Origin: Trochalopteron elliotii
Lineage: Eukaryota; Chordata; Aves; Passeriformes; Leiothrichidae
Reading direction: 5' to 3'
Length of the DNA: 64,000 nucleotides
NCBI GenBank assembly: GCA_024734555.1
Contig: JANPWX010000054.1
Coordinates: 10,792,966-10,856,965 of the forward strand
The translations under genes were made by a program, and so were the position numbers. How positions within the stretch are numbered: position 1 is the stretch's first letter; every line of letters begins with the position of its first letter. The notes below the pieces were generated by a model. It saw nothing but the letters and a program-made list of their open reading frames with translations, had not been told where the DNA came from and searched no databases. Of this stretch, positions 53,701-64,000 are shown in pieces.

Positions 53701-56700
53701 GCCCATGGTACTGACACAAAAGGCTGTAAGGTATTCTTCTAGGTTATACAGCCCTTTTGGATTTAAAAAAAGGAGGTTTTGTCCATGTTGAGTAGATCTT
53801 GCTGTAGGCAGAGACATTAAGAAAGTCAATGTTAAACCTTCATGGCATTTCTACTAAGTTGTTTGCCTGGTCTCAAGAAATCAGTGAAATTGGCACCTCA
53901 AAAATATTTTTAGATAAAATCAAATTTACCATCTTTATCTGACTCTTCATCTCACTTTATTTTAGCATAAAATAATGTGGTTTTTTAGGGACAGCTCCTG
54001 TACTAGCAACATGCAGCCAGGCTTGCTCAGAGACTTCAGTTTGGTAAAACTAGCCATGGTTCCCAGTCTGCTCCAGCACCTGTAACTCATTCCATTGATG
54101 TATGTTATTGCCCCTGAGATAAAAGTTCCCAGACCTCTAACAAACACATTTCTTCCTCCAGTCACTGCCCATGTGCATCCTCTCCTTGGTGCCCATGTGA
54201 ACATGCTGTGGTCACCTGTGCAAGACCCTCCAGACAGACAGGGAATTGCTGTCCCTGTTCCATGGGCATGGTGGAGGGCAGGGGAAGAGCAGTCCTGGCT
54301 CTAGGCCTTTTCTCTTTTCAAATGCACCTCCTTTCTATTTCTGTGTCAGTTCCCAACTGCGGAAGCTGGGGCCATTTAGGCAGTAGAAGGAGGACACTGC
54401 TTTGTGAGGAGGGCAACCTTGTTTACCCGAAAAGAGAAACAAGGGTCCCTCTGACCCATCTCCTGGTTCTCAGTAACACACTGCTCCATCACCTGGGAGC
54501 AAAGAGGCTGTTGCTTGGTTTTTTTTTTTTCTTTGAAGGGGTGGGAAGGAAACATAAAGGCTGACTTCAAGCAAAGTAAGGTCAATTATAGGGGTGGCTT
54601 TTGTGATGTGGGTCTTGCCCGTTGAGAGCTGCCTAGAGCCTGACTAGTGTGTGCTGTTCGACTCTCTGCACTGCCATCGGGGAGCAGGCTTCCTGCTGGA
54701 CCTGCTTTTACAGGTTGATCTGGAAGTGAAAAGCTGTCTCTTGCATTGCTTGAATGTTATTTCACATCCCATGGGCATGCAGGGGTGCTTCAGCAAGGAC
54801 CTGATGCTTCAGGTTCCAAGATAGCAGTACAATGACCACTGATGACCCAAGGATAGGAGGGAAGCTCTAAGCTGGCCTCCCTTGAGCACATCAGCAGAGC
54901 CCTGTGAATCTGTGAGCTCCCTGCCTCCAGCCAGGGCCAGAGTAGCTGAATCTTCTGCTTGGAATTGCTGATCTCCACAAAGAGTTCAGGGTTACCCCTC
55001 AGGCTGAAAGGTGCTCCACAATCATTTGGGGGGAAGTGTCCTTTCATTCTTGCATCCCCTGAGGTGAAGGTATGATGTTACACTAGATTCTTAGGGTCAG
55101 AGCTGTCTCTTCCTGCTTCATCAATCGAAGAAGTCAAACTGCTGCTGATTGCTTCACTCCTCCCATGCTCATGTTCCCTGTGTGCCGGCTTACTTTTAGG
55201 AGAGACAAACATTTGGGAGTCTATTTAAATGCAGATTTTCAGGAAGATGATCTGCCTCTGTACTTTGGTCCCCGTGAGGCACTGAGGTAAGGTGGAACAG
55301 CCCCTGCCCCTCCCTCTGCTCCTTGTCAAAGAGGAAGTGATTGAGAGTGTGCCTGCTCCCTCACAGAACTGCATTTTGTTCTCTGGACACATGTGTTTGT
55401 TCAGGCGATGGTGCCATCAGAGTGCCTGTGGGCTGGAATTACAAGTGACACATCAGCACAGCACGTGAATCGTGCGGCAACCAAGAGTCAGATTCTCTTT
55501 GCTGACCAACAAAAGTGCTGCTTGTGAGAGGCTCTTTCCCCACTGCTAGAAAGCAAGAAGGATGGGGTGCAAAATGAGTTAATATTTGTCTCCTTGTGAC
55601 TATAGCAATATAACTATGGGGAGACCAAGGTCACCCACTGCTAAACATCTCCGTGGAGCTTTAAATCTCTAATCTTAATGGAATTGCAGCAGGAACCAAG
55701 AGCAACCATTAATCACTGGAAGATAAACAGCAGCAGCCAACTGGTGACCCAGAGCGCAGGGCCATTATGGGACAGGAGAGCAAGCTGCCTGCCTCCAAAA
55801 ACATCAGGCTGTGCACAGCCTCAGGCTGCCTGAGCAGTGGTTTCGGGTGCACACTCAGAAGTGGATCATCGACCTCCAGCAAGGGCTGAGTCACAGGTTA
55901 TAATAAACTTTATTTCTCGATTTAGTCCCTGCAGCTGGGCACTAACCCCTGAGCTCCTGAGGGTGGCTTTGTAGTGGTGTGTGCAGCTTTGAAGCCTGGA
56001 ACACGGGTTAGGGGTTTTATTCCTCTCATCGATAGGAATTGCCAAAGCATCCTGAGGCACTTAGTGGCTTTGTTGTCAGAGCAAGTTGTCTGGCACTGCC
56101 CCACACATGGATTGGGCTGCAGAGCACTGAGAGCCATGCGTGGAACTGCAGTAGCCCAGGCCCTTGCTGTCAGGCTTCCTGGCCACAGCTGGCAGCAAGG
56201 ACCTGAGAGCTGGAGCTCTCTGATGAGGGGGTCCAGGTTATTTCTCTTTTTGTGCATGGCTCTAAGGAGAAGTTCCCAAAAATGTGAGGTGGGAAGAGAG
56301 TGAGGAAGTAAGGTGCTGCCACTGACTTGTTTTATGATGTAGGTAAAACTATTTGACTGTTCTGCGATTGTATCCTTCATCTCCAAAATCATGTAAATGA
56401 GCATATCTGAGCTGGTGGAGGTAATGAAGCAAAATTCTTTTAAGTGCATTCAGATCCTCAGATAAGAGGTGCTGGGAAAATGCCCAACCATACTGGACAC
56501 TGCCTAATGCATTTCCCGGGGGATGGAGGCAGCCTGCAAGATGGGATCAGGCCACTTGCTTCCCTCATTTTGACATGAACCTCCAGCTGCAGGGGAGGAT
56601 GATGGCTGAAATTTCTGCTCTGGGCAGCAGAGGGTTAATAAACCGCCTGTATTCCAGAGGATTATCACAATGGAAATGTCCCAAGGATTGACAGCTCCAT

Positions 56701-58900
56701 ACCCATGTCCACAGCAAAAAAAGCCCACAATGGAATGTGTCCTGTTCGCTTATTTGATGGGCTGCACTGTGTCCCTGCGCTGTGGAAGCGCCCTGATGTC
56801 ACCATGCCCCATACACAGTGCATCCTTCCCCACAACAGGTGTGTCTGCAGCCGCTCACACTGGTGTAGACCCTGCCAAGCTGAAGCATTGGGTTCTGCAG
56901 AGGCAGGGTAATCTGCTTGGGCTTGGCTTAAAGCAAGTTCTTTGCAATAGTATCTTTGGACATCAGTGCTACCCCTAGCGTACTTGGATAGTTTCTGAAA
57001 TAGCACACAAAATTTGGAAACAAATTGCTAATTTTAGGACTTCCAGACTTTCTGCAAAGTTTTCCCTAAACTAAACATTCATAGATCTTGCATTCTTGTA
57101 AGCATTGTGCTTCAGGTCTCACTGTGTTTGGCTGTGTTTCCAGTGTCCCTTGGATGCTATGCCTCAGTGGGGTGTTTGGCACCTTGGATCTATCAACCAG
57201 GACTGGGATTTTCATTCTGACAGACTGTGCAGTTATATTAATAAGGCTACGCTTTGTTATGGCTTCCTTTGTTTATTAGGCATCTGGAACAAAATAAATC
57301 AGCAAAAACTCCATTTTGCCCAAACAACTTTCGATCGCACAAAGGTGCTGGCATGGTGTGGATCCACCATGCAGGAGTGCTAGGAGTGAGAGCACGGCCT
57401 GCAGTTATGGGAGAAGAAAAGCCCTTTAGGGAAATTAATCCCTTTGTTTTGGGGAAGGGAGAAAAAATACTGATTTCAGTAAGAAATTCCGCCTGGGAAA
57501 ATCTTGCAAGTGAAATAAAGGATCTGCTAAAGTGGAGTGCCAGCACTGGCCTGGCCAGAACATACCAACTCTGTTCATCCCCACCTGCCCTTGCCCACCC
57601 CTGCAGCCCTGTCAGGCTGGCTCCAAAGCAACTTGTGCCACTACTGAGGGATCTGCCTGCATTTGCATGAGAGAAACAGCTGCACAGCCGCAGCATGCAA
57701 GGAAGGGATCGTGATCTGCTTTTGCGGAGCCGGGAGCAAGATGAGACAGCAGCAAGGCGGGATCCCGGGCCGGGAGGTGCAGGCAGCCTGTCTGCAGCTC
57801 AGCCGAACACGCGCTGCTCATGCAGCAGCAAAGGCCACCAGGGCCTGGCATCAGCACATCGGTATGTGTTGCTGTATTTAGTTGGGTGATTGTATAAATT
57901 TGACTAATTATTCTGGCAGTCAAAGGAAACTGGCCCGATTCCTACGGGGGGCTGTGCTTGCAGAAGCTGGGCAGGGTCATTTCTGTATCTCTGTGGCTGT
58001 AAAGTTGGCTCATTTTAGGGAGGCCCAGATAGCTCTGTGACTCCAGCTGCTATTAGGAGATTTGTATGCAGATGGAGGGCAGTGGATGAATCAGATGTTA
58101 TCGAGGATGTAAATGATTCTCACAATTAGTAAACATGCTCAAGAAAGTTCCTCATCAAGGGGATAATGCCGGGGGTCGAAGGTTGGAATGGATGCCCTGC
58201 CACCAGCATGTCACACCACTATGGCTTTCTAACCTCTGTGCACTAGAGCTGCCAGTGTCTGCCATCCATCACCACTTCTGGAAATCCTTTCTGGAGAACT
58301 TCAACTTGATCACAAAAATTTGTTCTATGACAGAACTCTGCAAAACCAGCTGCTAGAAAGAAACTTTTTTGGGGGGAGGGTTGGTACTAGATCACTGTTT
58401 TAAAACAACCTGTCAGAGCTCAGTGGGTTGCAGAGCCACAAAGGGAAAAGAGGTAACTGCCAGTTTTGTGATGGCCCCACCAACCACCACGGCCAACGAG
58501 CAGCTCTGTTGGTTAAGGAAACAAGAGCCCAGAAACTGCTGGCTTGCTCCGAGGGATGTGTTGTCTCAGTGCAAACCCGCAGTGCTGGAGGGAGCCAATG
58601 TCTGCTGTGCTTGGCTGTAAAGTTTCCTGACGATTTGTCTTTTTTTCCTCCCCTAGTAATTTGTATTTAAATCTTTTTTCAAGCTCTCTGGCAGGAAGAT
58701 CCTTGCAGAATGGAGACTGCCGTGAATAAAACAAGTGGATGATCTCAGCTCACAGTATCCCTCCTCTCTTCCTTGCGATACTGCAGCTGGTAGGGCTGGA
58801 GCAGGAGCGGGGTGGCTCCGGGAGGGATGCTGGAACTTCCTCCCTCTCCACACTGCATCTTTATGGACCTTGCAACACGCCCCGAAGGTCAGCCTGTTTA
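50785..58900 (-). other. PITX3: Presumed first (non-coding) intron / upstream region of PITX3
   Basis: About 8 kb with no coding exon on either strand that I can support. The PITX3 mRNA must extend into or beyond it, because its first coding exon begins at a splice acceptor. A bicoid-class motif GGATTA occurs at 56659-56664. Confidence 0.4.
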
Positions 58901-58909
58901 CCCAGACAC

Positions 58910-59700
58910 TGTTTGAAGGGGCCGAGGGAGGCAATTAGCAAACACTGCCGGGGCCGATCCCGCAGCGCTTCGCACGCGGCCTGTCCCGGCAGGATCGGGC
59001 CCGCGGATCGCCCGGGTTTCCTGTCGCGCACCGGCCGCGGACGTTGTGCGTATCGGGGGCGAGGAGGAGGAAGGCCGGGTGGGTAAGCAGAGAGGGCTAG
59101 CAGCCCTTCCCCCGGAGCCTCTCGCCCAGAGGCCCCACTCGAGGCCGTGGCAAAATGCCTCGCGTCCCTAAATCCGAGGTACAACAGTCATTGCAAAAGC
59201 AAAACCAAGAGGTTTGACTTTGGGAATCCTGAAATGTGGGAGTGTGGGAGCCTAAGGACTGTGTACAAAGCTTGCCTCTTTGTTTTTCTCTCTCCACCCC
59301 TACTCCACCTCCTCCCCTTCCCCACCTCCGCCAAATCCTCAGTTTTTCCATCTGCTCGAGGCCGCATCCCATGCGGAGCCCTGGGAGGTAGGCAGTCTGG
59401 GTGGGTAGGGGAGGAAGCTGCGGAGCCCTAATTACTCAGCCAGTCTGGCCCTCGGGCGATCCCATCAAAGCGGCTCGGAGAGAAAAGGGATGGGGCAGAA
59501 GGATGCGAGCCATCGCACAACGCTGCTGCCTGGGTCACACCACGTCCCATCGACGGGCCAGCCTGCTCCGGGAACGGGGCTGTTCCGGAAAAAATGCCTC
59601 TGCCCGCCCAGCCCCTGTCACCCTGAGAGCAACAGCGCCGGGGCCAGGGAACGGCTTTCCAGCTTCCCACCCTGCTCGGCACCTCGGGCACATCTGAGCT
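58910..59700 (-). promoter_or_regulatory. PITX3: GC-rich candidate promoter / first exon of PITX3
   Basis: CpG-rich sequence, densest at about 58915-59165 and continuing less strongly to 59700, some 8-9 kb upstream of the first PITX3 coding exon. Mammalian PITX3 also has a distant non-coding first exon. I could not identify a convincing minus-strand donor, so exon limits are open. A plus-strand donor-like GTAAGC near 59083 means a divergent transcript is also possible. Confidence 0.35.
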
Positions 59701-60947
59701 CAGGCACTGGGGCACTGTTATTAAAACCCATCCAACGCAAAGTAAGCTGTGAAACCCTTTTAAATGGGACAAGAAAGTCCATATTTTTTATCGCTTTGGT
59801 ATTTCTCTCTGCTTAGGTATGGATCCATATGGAGGCTGACCTTTATAGCTTGATTAATTTACCGTAATTATCTATTTTTTTTAAATTATCCTAGAACATC
59901 CTCTAAATCCCCTTCCTTATTTTGGAAGAAAACCTCCATGCATTTACTTTTTAAAAAAACAGCCTTCAAATAAGTGCAAACAAATAAAACCAAAACCCAG
60001 CTCACAGAAGTGGAAGTTAGGATATTGTGGCACCAAAAATAAAACTGATGGAACAAAAAGGGAATTTCATGTGGTTTTCATTGTCAAGTCTAAGCTCAGA
60101 AACAAACAGGAAATAAAAATGGCTAAAACAAAAGAGATTTCTTTTAAACTGTGTTCAAATCTAAGTGGGGAGCTGCTTTATGTGGGAGGGATTCTATGTT
60201 TATTTGCTTTTCAAAAAAAAAAGAGTAAATAAAAATGTCCACACACAGACAGGTCAACTTGATTTACTGTTAAATCCTCATGTTTCACAATGGTCATTTA
60301 TAATCAGCTTTTTAAAAAGAAAATTAGACTCATATAAATGGCAGCATTGCAAAGGGAAGAAAAGGCAATGGGTGGTGGGAAGGCTGCTTCTGTTTTAAAT
60401 AAGGTTGAGGGGAAGAAAGAATGGAAAGAAGAGAGAGAGGTGGAAGTAACAGTGAACCTCTAGTCATTTGTTTCATTCCATCTTTGTACTTTTTCAGTTT
60501 TTGCAGAGAGCTCAGCAGGTGCTGATCCTTCCGCCTGCGCCACACCATTGAAGCTTCCCAAATAGCAGTTTAATGTATATATTTGAAAAGAATAGCCTAT
60601 AGGATCAGTGCTATGTGATTCAGAGTGGCATATGTGCTACATCCTCCCAACAGAAGTATTTCTTAGGCTCTCACATTTGGGACTGTGAACTTGTTTGATA
60701 GGGGTTTACAAACAGGTGTCTCAATCACAGTAGCTCTGATTTTTAGGGGTTGATTTAGTGCATGCAGGACCCAGCTTCCCCAAGCTGGGGATCTGCTAAG
60801 ATCCCCAGTAACTACAGCCCCATTAATGCATCTCAGAACATTTTGAATAGTTGAAAAATCAGAGGACAAAATTATTATTAGTTTCTGCAAATCCAGCTCT
60901 GGTTTCCCTCCTCTTTTGCACTATTCAAAAGGGTGCAAATGTTTATT

Positions 60948-61125
60948 TTCTGGTGGAGCTGTGGTTTAGCAGATAGCAAAGAGCATCAGACTGAGGGTCA
61001 ATGGACAGAGGCTGTATTTCTGACTCAGATCAGGTAATTCTGCCAGAGCTCAATTTCTCCTCTGCTCAACAGGGATATTTCCCTTCATGCTAAAGCATCC
61101 AGAGATCCTCATATAGAAAAGCTAG
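60948..61125 (+). mobile_element. Ancient tRNA-derived SINE-like relic (MIR/AmnSINE type)
   Basis: Text such as 'gagctgtggtttagcagata', 'aagagcatcagactgagg', 'ctcaatttctcctctgct' and 'agagatcctcatatagaaaa' parallels the successive blocks of MIR-like amniote SINEs (tRNA-like head, 'ctcagtttcctcatctgt', 'gagatcctcggatgaaaag'). It is highly diverged. This is pattern recognition only; no alignment was run. Confidence 0.4.
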
Positions 61126-62382
61126 TTGGCTCCTGAGGAGAGAGATCATAAGGCTCAGCTCTTCAGAAATGAGTGTTCCAAAGCTGAAACTACACCCTGC
61201 AAATCAGTGGGAAATTTCCTGTTCAGGGGTAGAGGATTGGCTCTCTTCTTGAATCTGTTTGGCAATACTCTGACACTGATGGGAAGAGAGGGACCTTCCT
61301 TGCTCATCTTTTTAAAACCTAATAACAGAAACGGTTTTAGCCTCTGCCCAGCTAGATCTCGCAGGTCTTTCCTGAAAAAAACTTCTAATATTTAATTTTT
61401 TTTGCCAAAACCCAACAGATCTATTGCTAACCATTCCACAGGAATTGCTCTGGCTAGGCTGCCATACCTGTCCTCCTCTGGGGTCAGAGGGAGATGAGGA
61501 TTCAAGCAAATCCTTTCCCACAGAAGTGACCTCCCTCTTTGCTGAGTCTGGCCCCGGTCCCTTGTGCTGCCAAGCTTCCAGGATCAGCCTGTGGACTCCC
61601 TTAAATGCCCCAAGGAAGCCCAGAGCTAATAACCAGCTTCATTCAATTCCCAGTCACATTATTATCCAATCTGCCAGAGGCATTAATATTCAGAGGTGAG
61701 GCGGGAGGAGGGCAGGGGTGCTGGTGAGGGGGAGCAGCACACAAAGAGGAGGAAGGGAAGTGTGGCGGACTGGCCTCAGAAATATTCCTTCTCCAGCCGT
61801 CCGAAACCTCAGACTATTTCAGCTGGGTGTTGACAATAGAGGGTTTTTCGAGCCTCAGCACGAACTTTGATAGCAGCTGGTAGAGACTGTTCCCCAGCCA
61901 ACAGCAAATACCCAGCCTTGGCACAGCCTAATGCCCTCAGCCCCACTGGCCCACAGCAAGATGGGGAGTTTTGCCCTCTCTGCCATCAAGCCCTAAGTAA
62001 ATAGCAATCTCCCATTTTTAAACTGCCAGATAAATAACTGAGCCTGCCTCAGAGACACCACAGCCTCGGGTTTCAGACCCTCCTCCCTCCATGGCACCAC
62101 AGTCTCATCCCGTTGCCTTCCTGATGCAGGGTGCACAGCTCGAAACCAGCAGTTCTCCCCATCTGGGACTTTGTTCCCAGACCCAGGTACCTCCCCTGTC
62201 CCCAAGGCCAGGGCACATGTGCCAGGTCACGAGACAGACCTCATGTCCTCTGCTCATCTCATCTTCCTTTTGGAGCGGTCTCCTAGATCAGGTTTCTGGC
62301 TTTTTCTTTTTGGCAGTCTCCAAAGTCAGCCTCACCTCTCAATCTCAAGGTTTTGGGTAGCATCTGACAGAGAGAAGATACC

Positions 62383-62399
62383 TTTTTTTTTTTTTTTTT
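62383..62399. repeat. Poly(T) tract, 17 nt
   Basis: Uninterrupted T run, possibly the A-tail of an unrecognised minus-strand retroposon, though no body is identifiable beside it. Confidence 0.8.
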
Positions 62400-63042
62400 G
62401 CCAGCTCTCCATAGGGAATATTAACCAATACTTTTGCAATCCAGTTAAAATTTGCTGATCTATTCATTGCCTGAATTAAGCCCTCATAGAAATGTAATAG
62501 ATATTAATTGATGCTTGCAACAGTTTCTCTGACAAAGATTAATATTAGTTTTTAAACCAGTGCCTTGGACAGGAATATAGGTGGGTGGGCTTGCACGGGC
62601 AGAATTTGGGCTGCAGGTCAGGCAAACCCAGAACTACAGTAACAGCAGGAGAACCACCGCCCTTGCCCAGACTGCTCTCTGGCTGGCAGAGAAAGACATC
62701 TCTCTGTGAGGTTCCTTATGAGGAGTACTGGGTATGGTGTGACAATTTGCTAATGAAAAATAATTTAAAAAATATTTAAATCAAACTCTGCTCTTCTTCA
62801 GCAGATATTTGTGAAAACTGAAAGCAGCTAACATGAGCAGCTAGTCCTTCAGGAGCCAGCAGGCAGCCTTTTGTCCCTCACAGCAAGGCACCATCAAAGC
62901 CTGCAGAAACACCCACCCCCTTCAGCTCACCGGCAGGCTGAGGGGCTTGGACGTGGTGCCAGGAGCCAGGGAGACACTGATTCCATCACCAAAAAGGTGG
63001 TCCTTTCCCTGTCTTTGGAAGATGGGACAGGAACAGAGGTGA

Positions 63043-63323
63043 AACTCTGAAAGACACCTTCCTGAGCAGTTGCTTTTAGCATCTCCCAAAATTGCTGATG
63101 AGAGAGAGCCATTTCACCCCTAGCACCCTGTCTCTTCCAGGCCACGGGCCATGTGTGGGAGACCCATAAGTTTGTCTGGGGGACGCCAAATTCCTCTCTT
63201 TGCTTGCAGCACTGGACTCCACTTAGAAAGGACGTATCGTGGGCCCATCAGTCGGGAGGCTGCTTCTCTCCCAGGTGAAAGAACGGGAAGGACATGAGGG
63301 ATTTGTTTTGATTTCTGCACTGC
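63043..63323. repeat. Left arm of a near-perfect inverted repeat (281 bp)
   Basis: Every segment I compared is the exact reverse complement of 63720-64000 (paired positions sum to 127043; for example 63241-63260 pairs with 63783-63802). Arms may be longer because the right arm runs off the window. Confidence 0.95.
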
Positions 63324-63719
63324 CAGCTCGAAGCATCAGACGGGTGCGGCGGCCGGGGGCTCATCTCCAGGCTCTGCGGGGCACCGGCGTCCTGAAGCAG
63401 CGTGTTCCTCTGCGGCCGCCTGTGCGGAGCCGAGCTCTGCACCCGGTAACCCGGCGGGCCGGAAGGGTGCGGAGCCCCGGGAACTCCGGCCAAGGGACTG
63501 CTGCCCCGAGCTGCCTAACCCCAGCGGGGAGGTGCGGGGCGAGGGCTGCGGCAACCCCCGGCAGCGCCTCTGCAGGGCCCTGGCGCTGCCGGGGAGGGAA
63601 TCCAGCCCCCTCCCCGCTTGTCCCCTCAGCTGTCGGCCCTCCATGCGGCGGGGTGGCGGGCCGACAGGTGGGCTGGAGTCGGCCCCCCGGGGGCCGTTTT
63701 GGGACTGCTGCCCCGAGCT
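63324..63719. promoter_or_regulatory. CpG-rich spacer of the palindrome; candidate GBF1/PITX3-side promoter
   Basis: 396 bp of CpG-dense sequence (GCGGCCGCC, CCGGCGGGCCGG and similar). By synteny the GBF1 promoter should lie near here, but no exon is identifiable. It contains one copy of a 21-bp direct repeat (63494-63514); the second copy (63701-63721) straddles the junction with the right arm. Confidence 0.35.
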
Positions 63720-63721
63720 GC
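63494..63721. repeat. 21-bp direct repeat at 63494-63514 and 63701-63721
   Basis: Both copies read GGGACTGCTGCCCCGAGCTG plus C. The second copy ends at the spacer/right-arm boundary, which suggests homology-assisted joining at that junction, real or artefactual. Confidence 0.9.
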
Positions 63722-64000
63722 AGTGCAGAAATCAAAACAAATCCCTCATGTCCTTCCCGTTCTTTCACCTGGGAGAGAAGCAGCCTCCCGACTGATGGGC
63801 CCACGATACGTCCTTTCTAAGTGGAGTCCAGTGCTGCAAGCAAAGAGAGGAATTTGGCGTCCCCCAGACAAACTTATGGGTCTCCCACACATGGCCCGTG
63901 GCCTGGAAGAGACAGGGTGCTAGGGGTGAAATGGCTCTCTCTCATCAGCAATTTTGGGAGATGCTAAAAGCAACTGCTCAGGAAGGTGTCTTTCAGAGTT
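63720..64000. repeat. Right arm of the inverted repeat (281 bp, reaches window end)
   Basis: Reverse complement of 63043-63323 with no mismatch seen. Such identity implies either a very recent inverted duplication or an assembly/read foldback. Confidence 0.95.

Larger units (their letters stand above)
59900..63040. other. Upstream PITX3 / GBF1-side region, AT-rich, no gene seen
   Basis: AT-rich DNA with several homeodomain-type TAAT/ATTA cores (notably 62460-62580), one SINE-like relic and a poly(T) tract. In mammals GBF1 lies head-to-head beyond PITX3; none of its coding exons is visible here. Confidence 0.4.

Noticed and set aside
63239..63820. Two long overlapping frames (plus and minus) starting with the same MGPSVGRLLLSQVKE text
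   Set aside because: The shared peptide is an effect of the inverted repeat, not of two related genes.

Overview
The window reads as vertebrate nuclear DNA, most likely from a bird. Genes are split by GT-AG introns, GC-rich promoter islands sit in AT-richer flanks (two islands contain runs of N), and all recognisable LINE debris is of the CR1 type that dominates avian genomes. The PITX3 protein is also bird-like as I remember it. The gene order NOLC1 - ELOVL3 - PITX3 matches human 10q24.32. I cannot name the species.

Layout: (1) 1-3997, plus strand: the 3' half of NOLC1 (Nopp140), with its acidic-serine/basic repeats and complete C-terminal domain. (2) 7.0-19.4 kb, plus strand: a complete coding region for a UGT8-like ceramide galactosyltransferase paralogue (532 aa), with a probable non-coding first exon in a CpG island at about 7.0-7.9 kb. 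I do not recall such a gene at this position in mammals. (3) 20-31.4 kb: no convincing gene, one weak GC-rich patch and two CR1 fragments. (4) 31.7-35.9 kb, plus strand: ELOVL3, complete in four exons (272 aa). (5) 36-44 kb: a minus-strand CR1 remnant, an orphan CpG island holding a 33-bp minisatellite next to an assembly gap, a long A/C-rich low-complexity tract and another CR1 remnant. (6) 44.1-50.7 kb, minus strand: PITX3, complete in three coding exons (292 aa), plus an upstream non-coding exon implied by a splice acceptor just before the start codon. (7) 50.7-64 kb: presumed PITX3 5' region, with a GC-rich candidate promoter at about 58.9-59.7 kb and an ancient SINE-like relic. The window ends in a near-perfect inverted repeat (two 281-bp arms around a 396-bp GC-rich spacer), where the GBF1/PITX3 head-to-head promoter region would be expected.

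Functionally, UGT8-like and ELOVL3 are neighbouring ER membrane enzymes of lipid synthesis. ELOVL3 extends fatty acyl-CoA and the UGT8 family attaches galactose to (2-hydroxy)ceramide. A joint role, for example in skin or uropygial-gland lipids, is only a hypothesis. NOLC1 (ribosome biogenesis and Cajal-body scaffold) and PITX3 (lens and midbrain dopaminergic transcription factor) are unrelated neighbours. The most unusual items are the UGT8 paralogue with an His-Cys-Gly donor-site motif, the terminal palindrome and the coding-length minisatellite.
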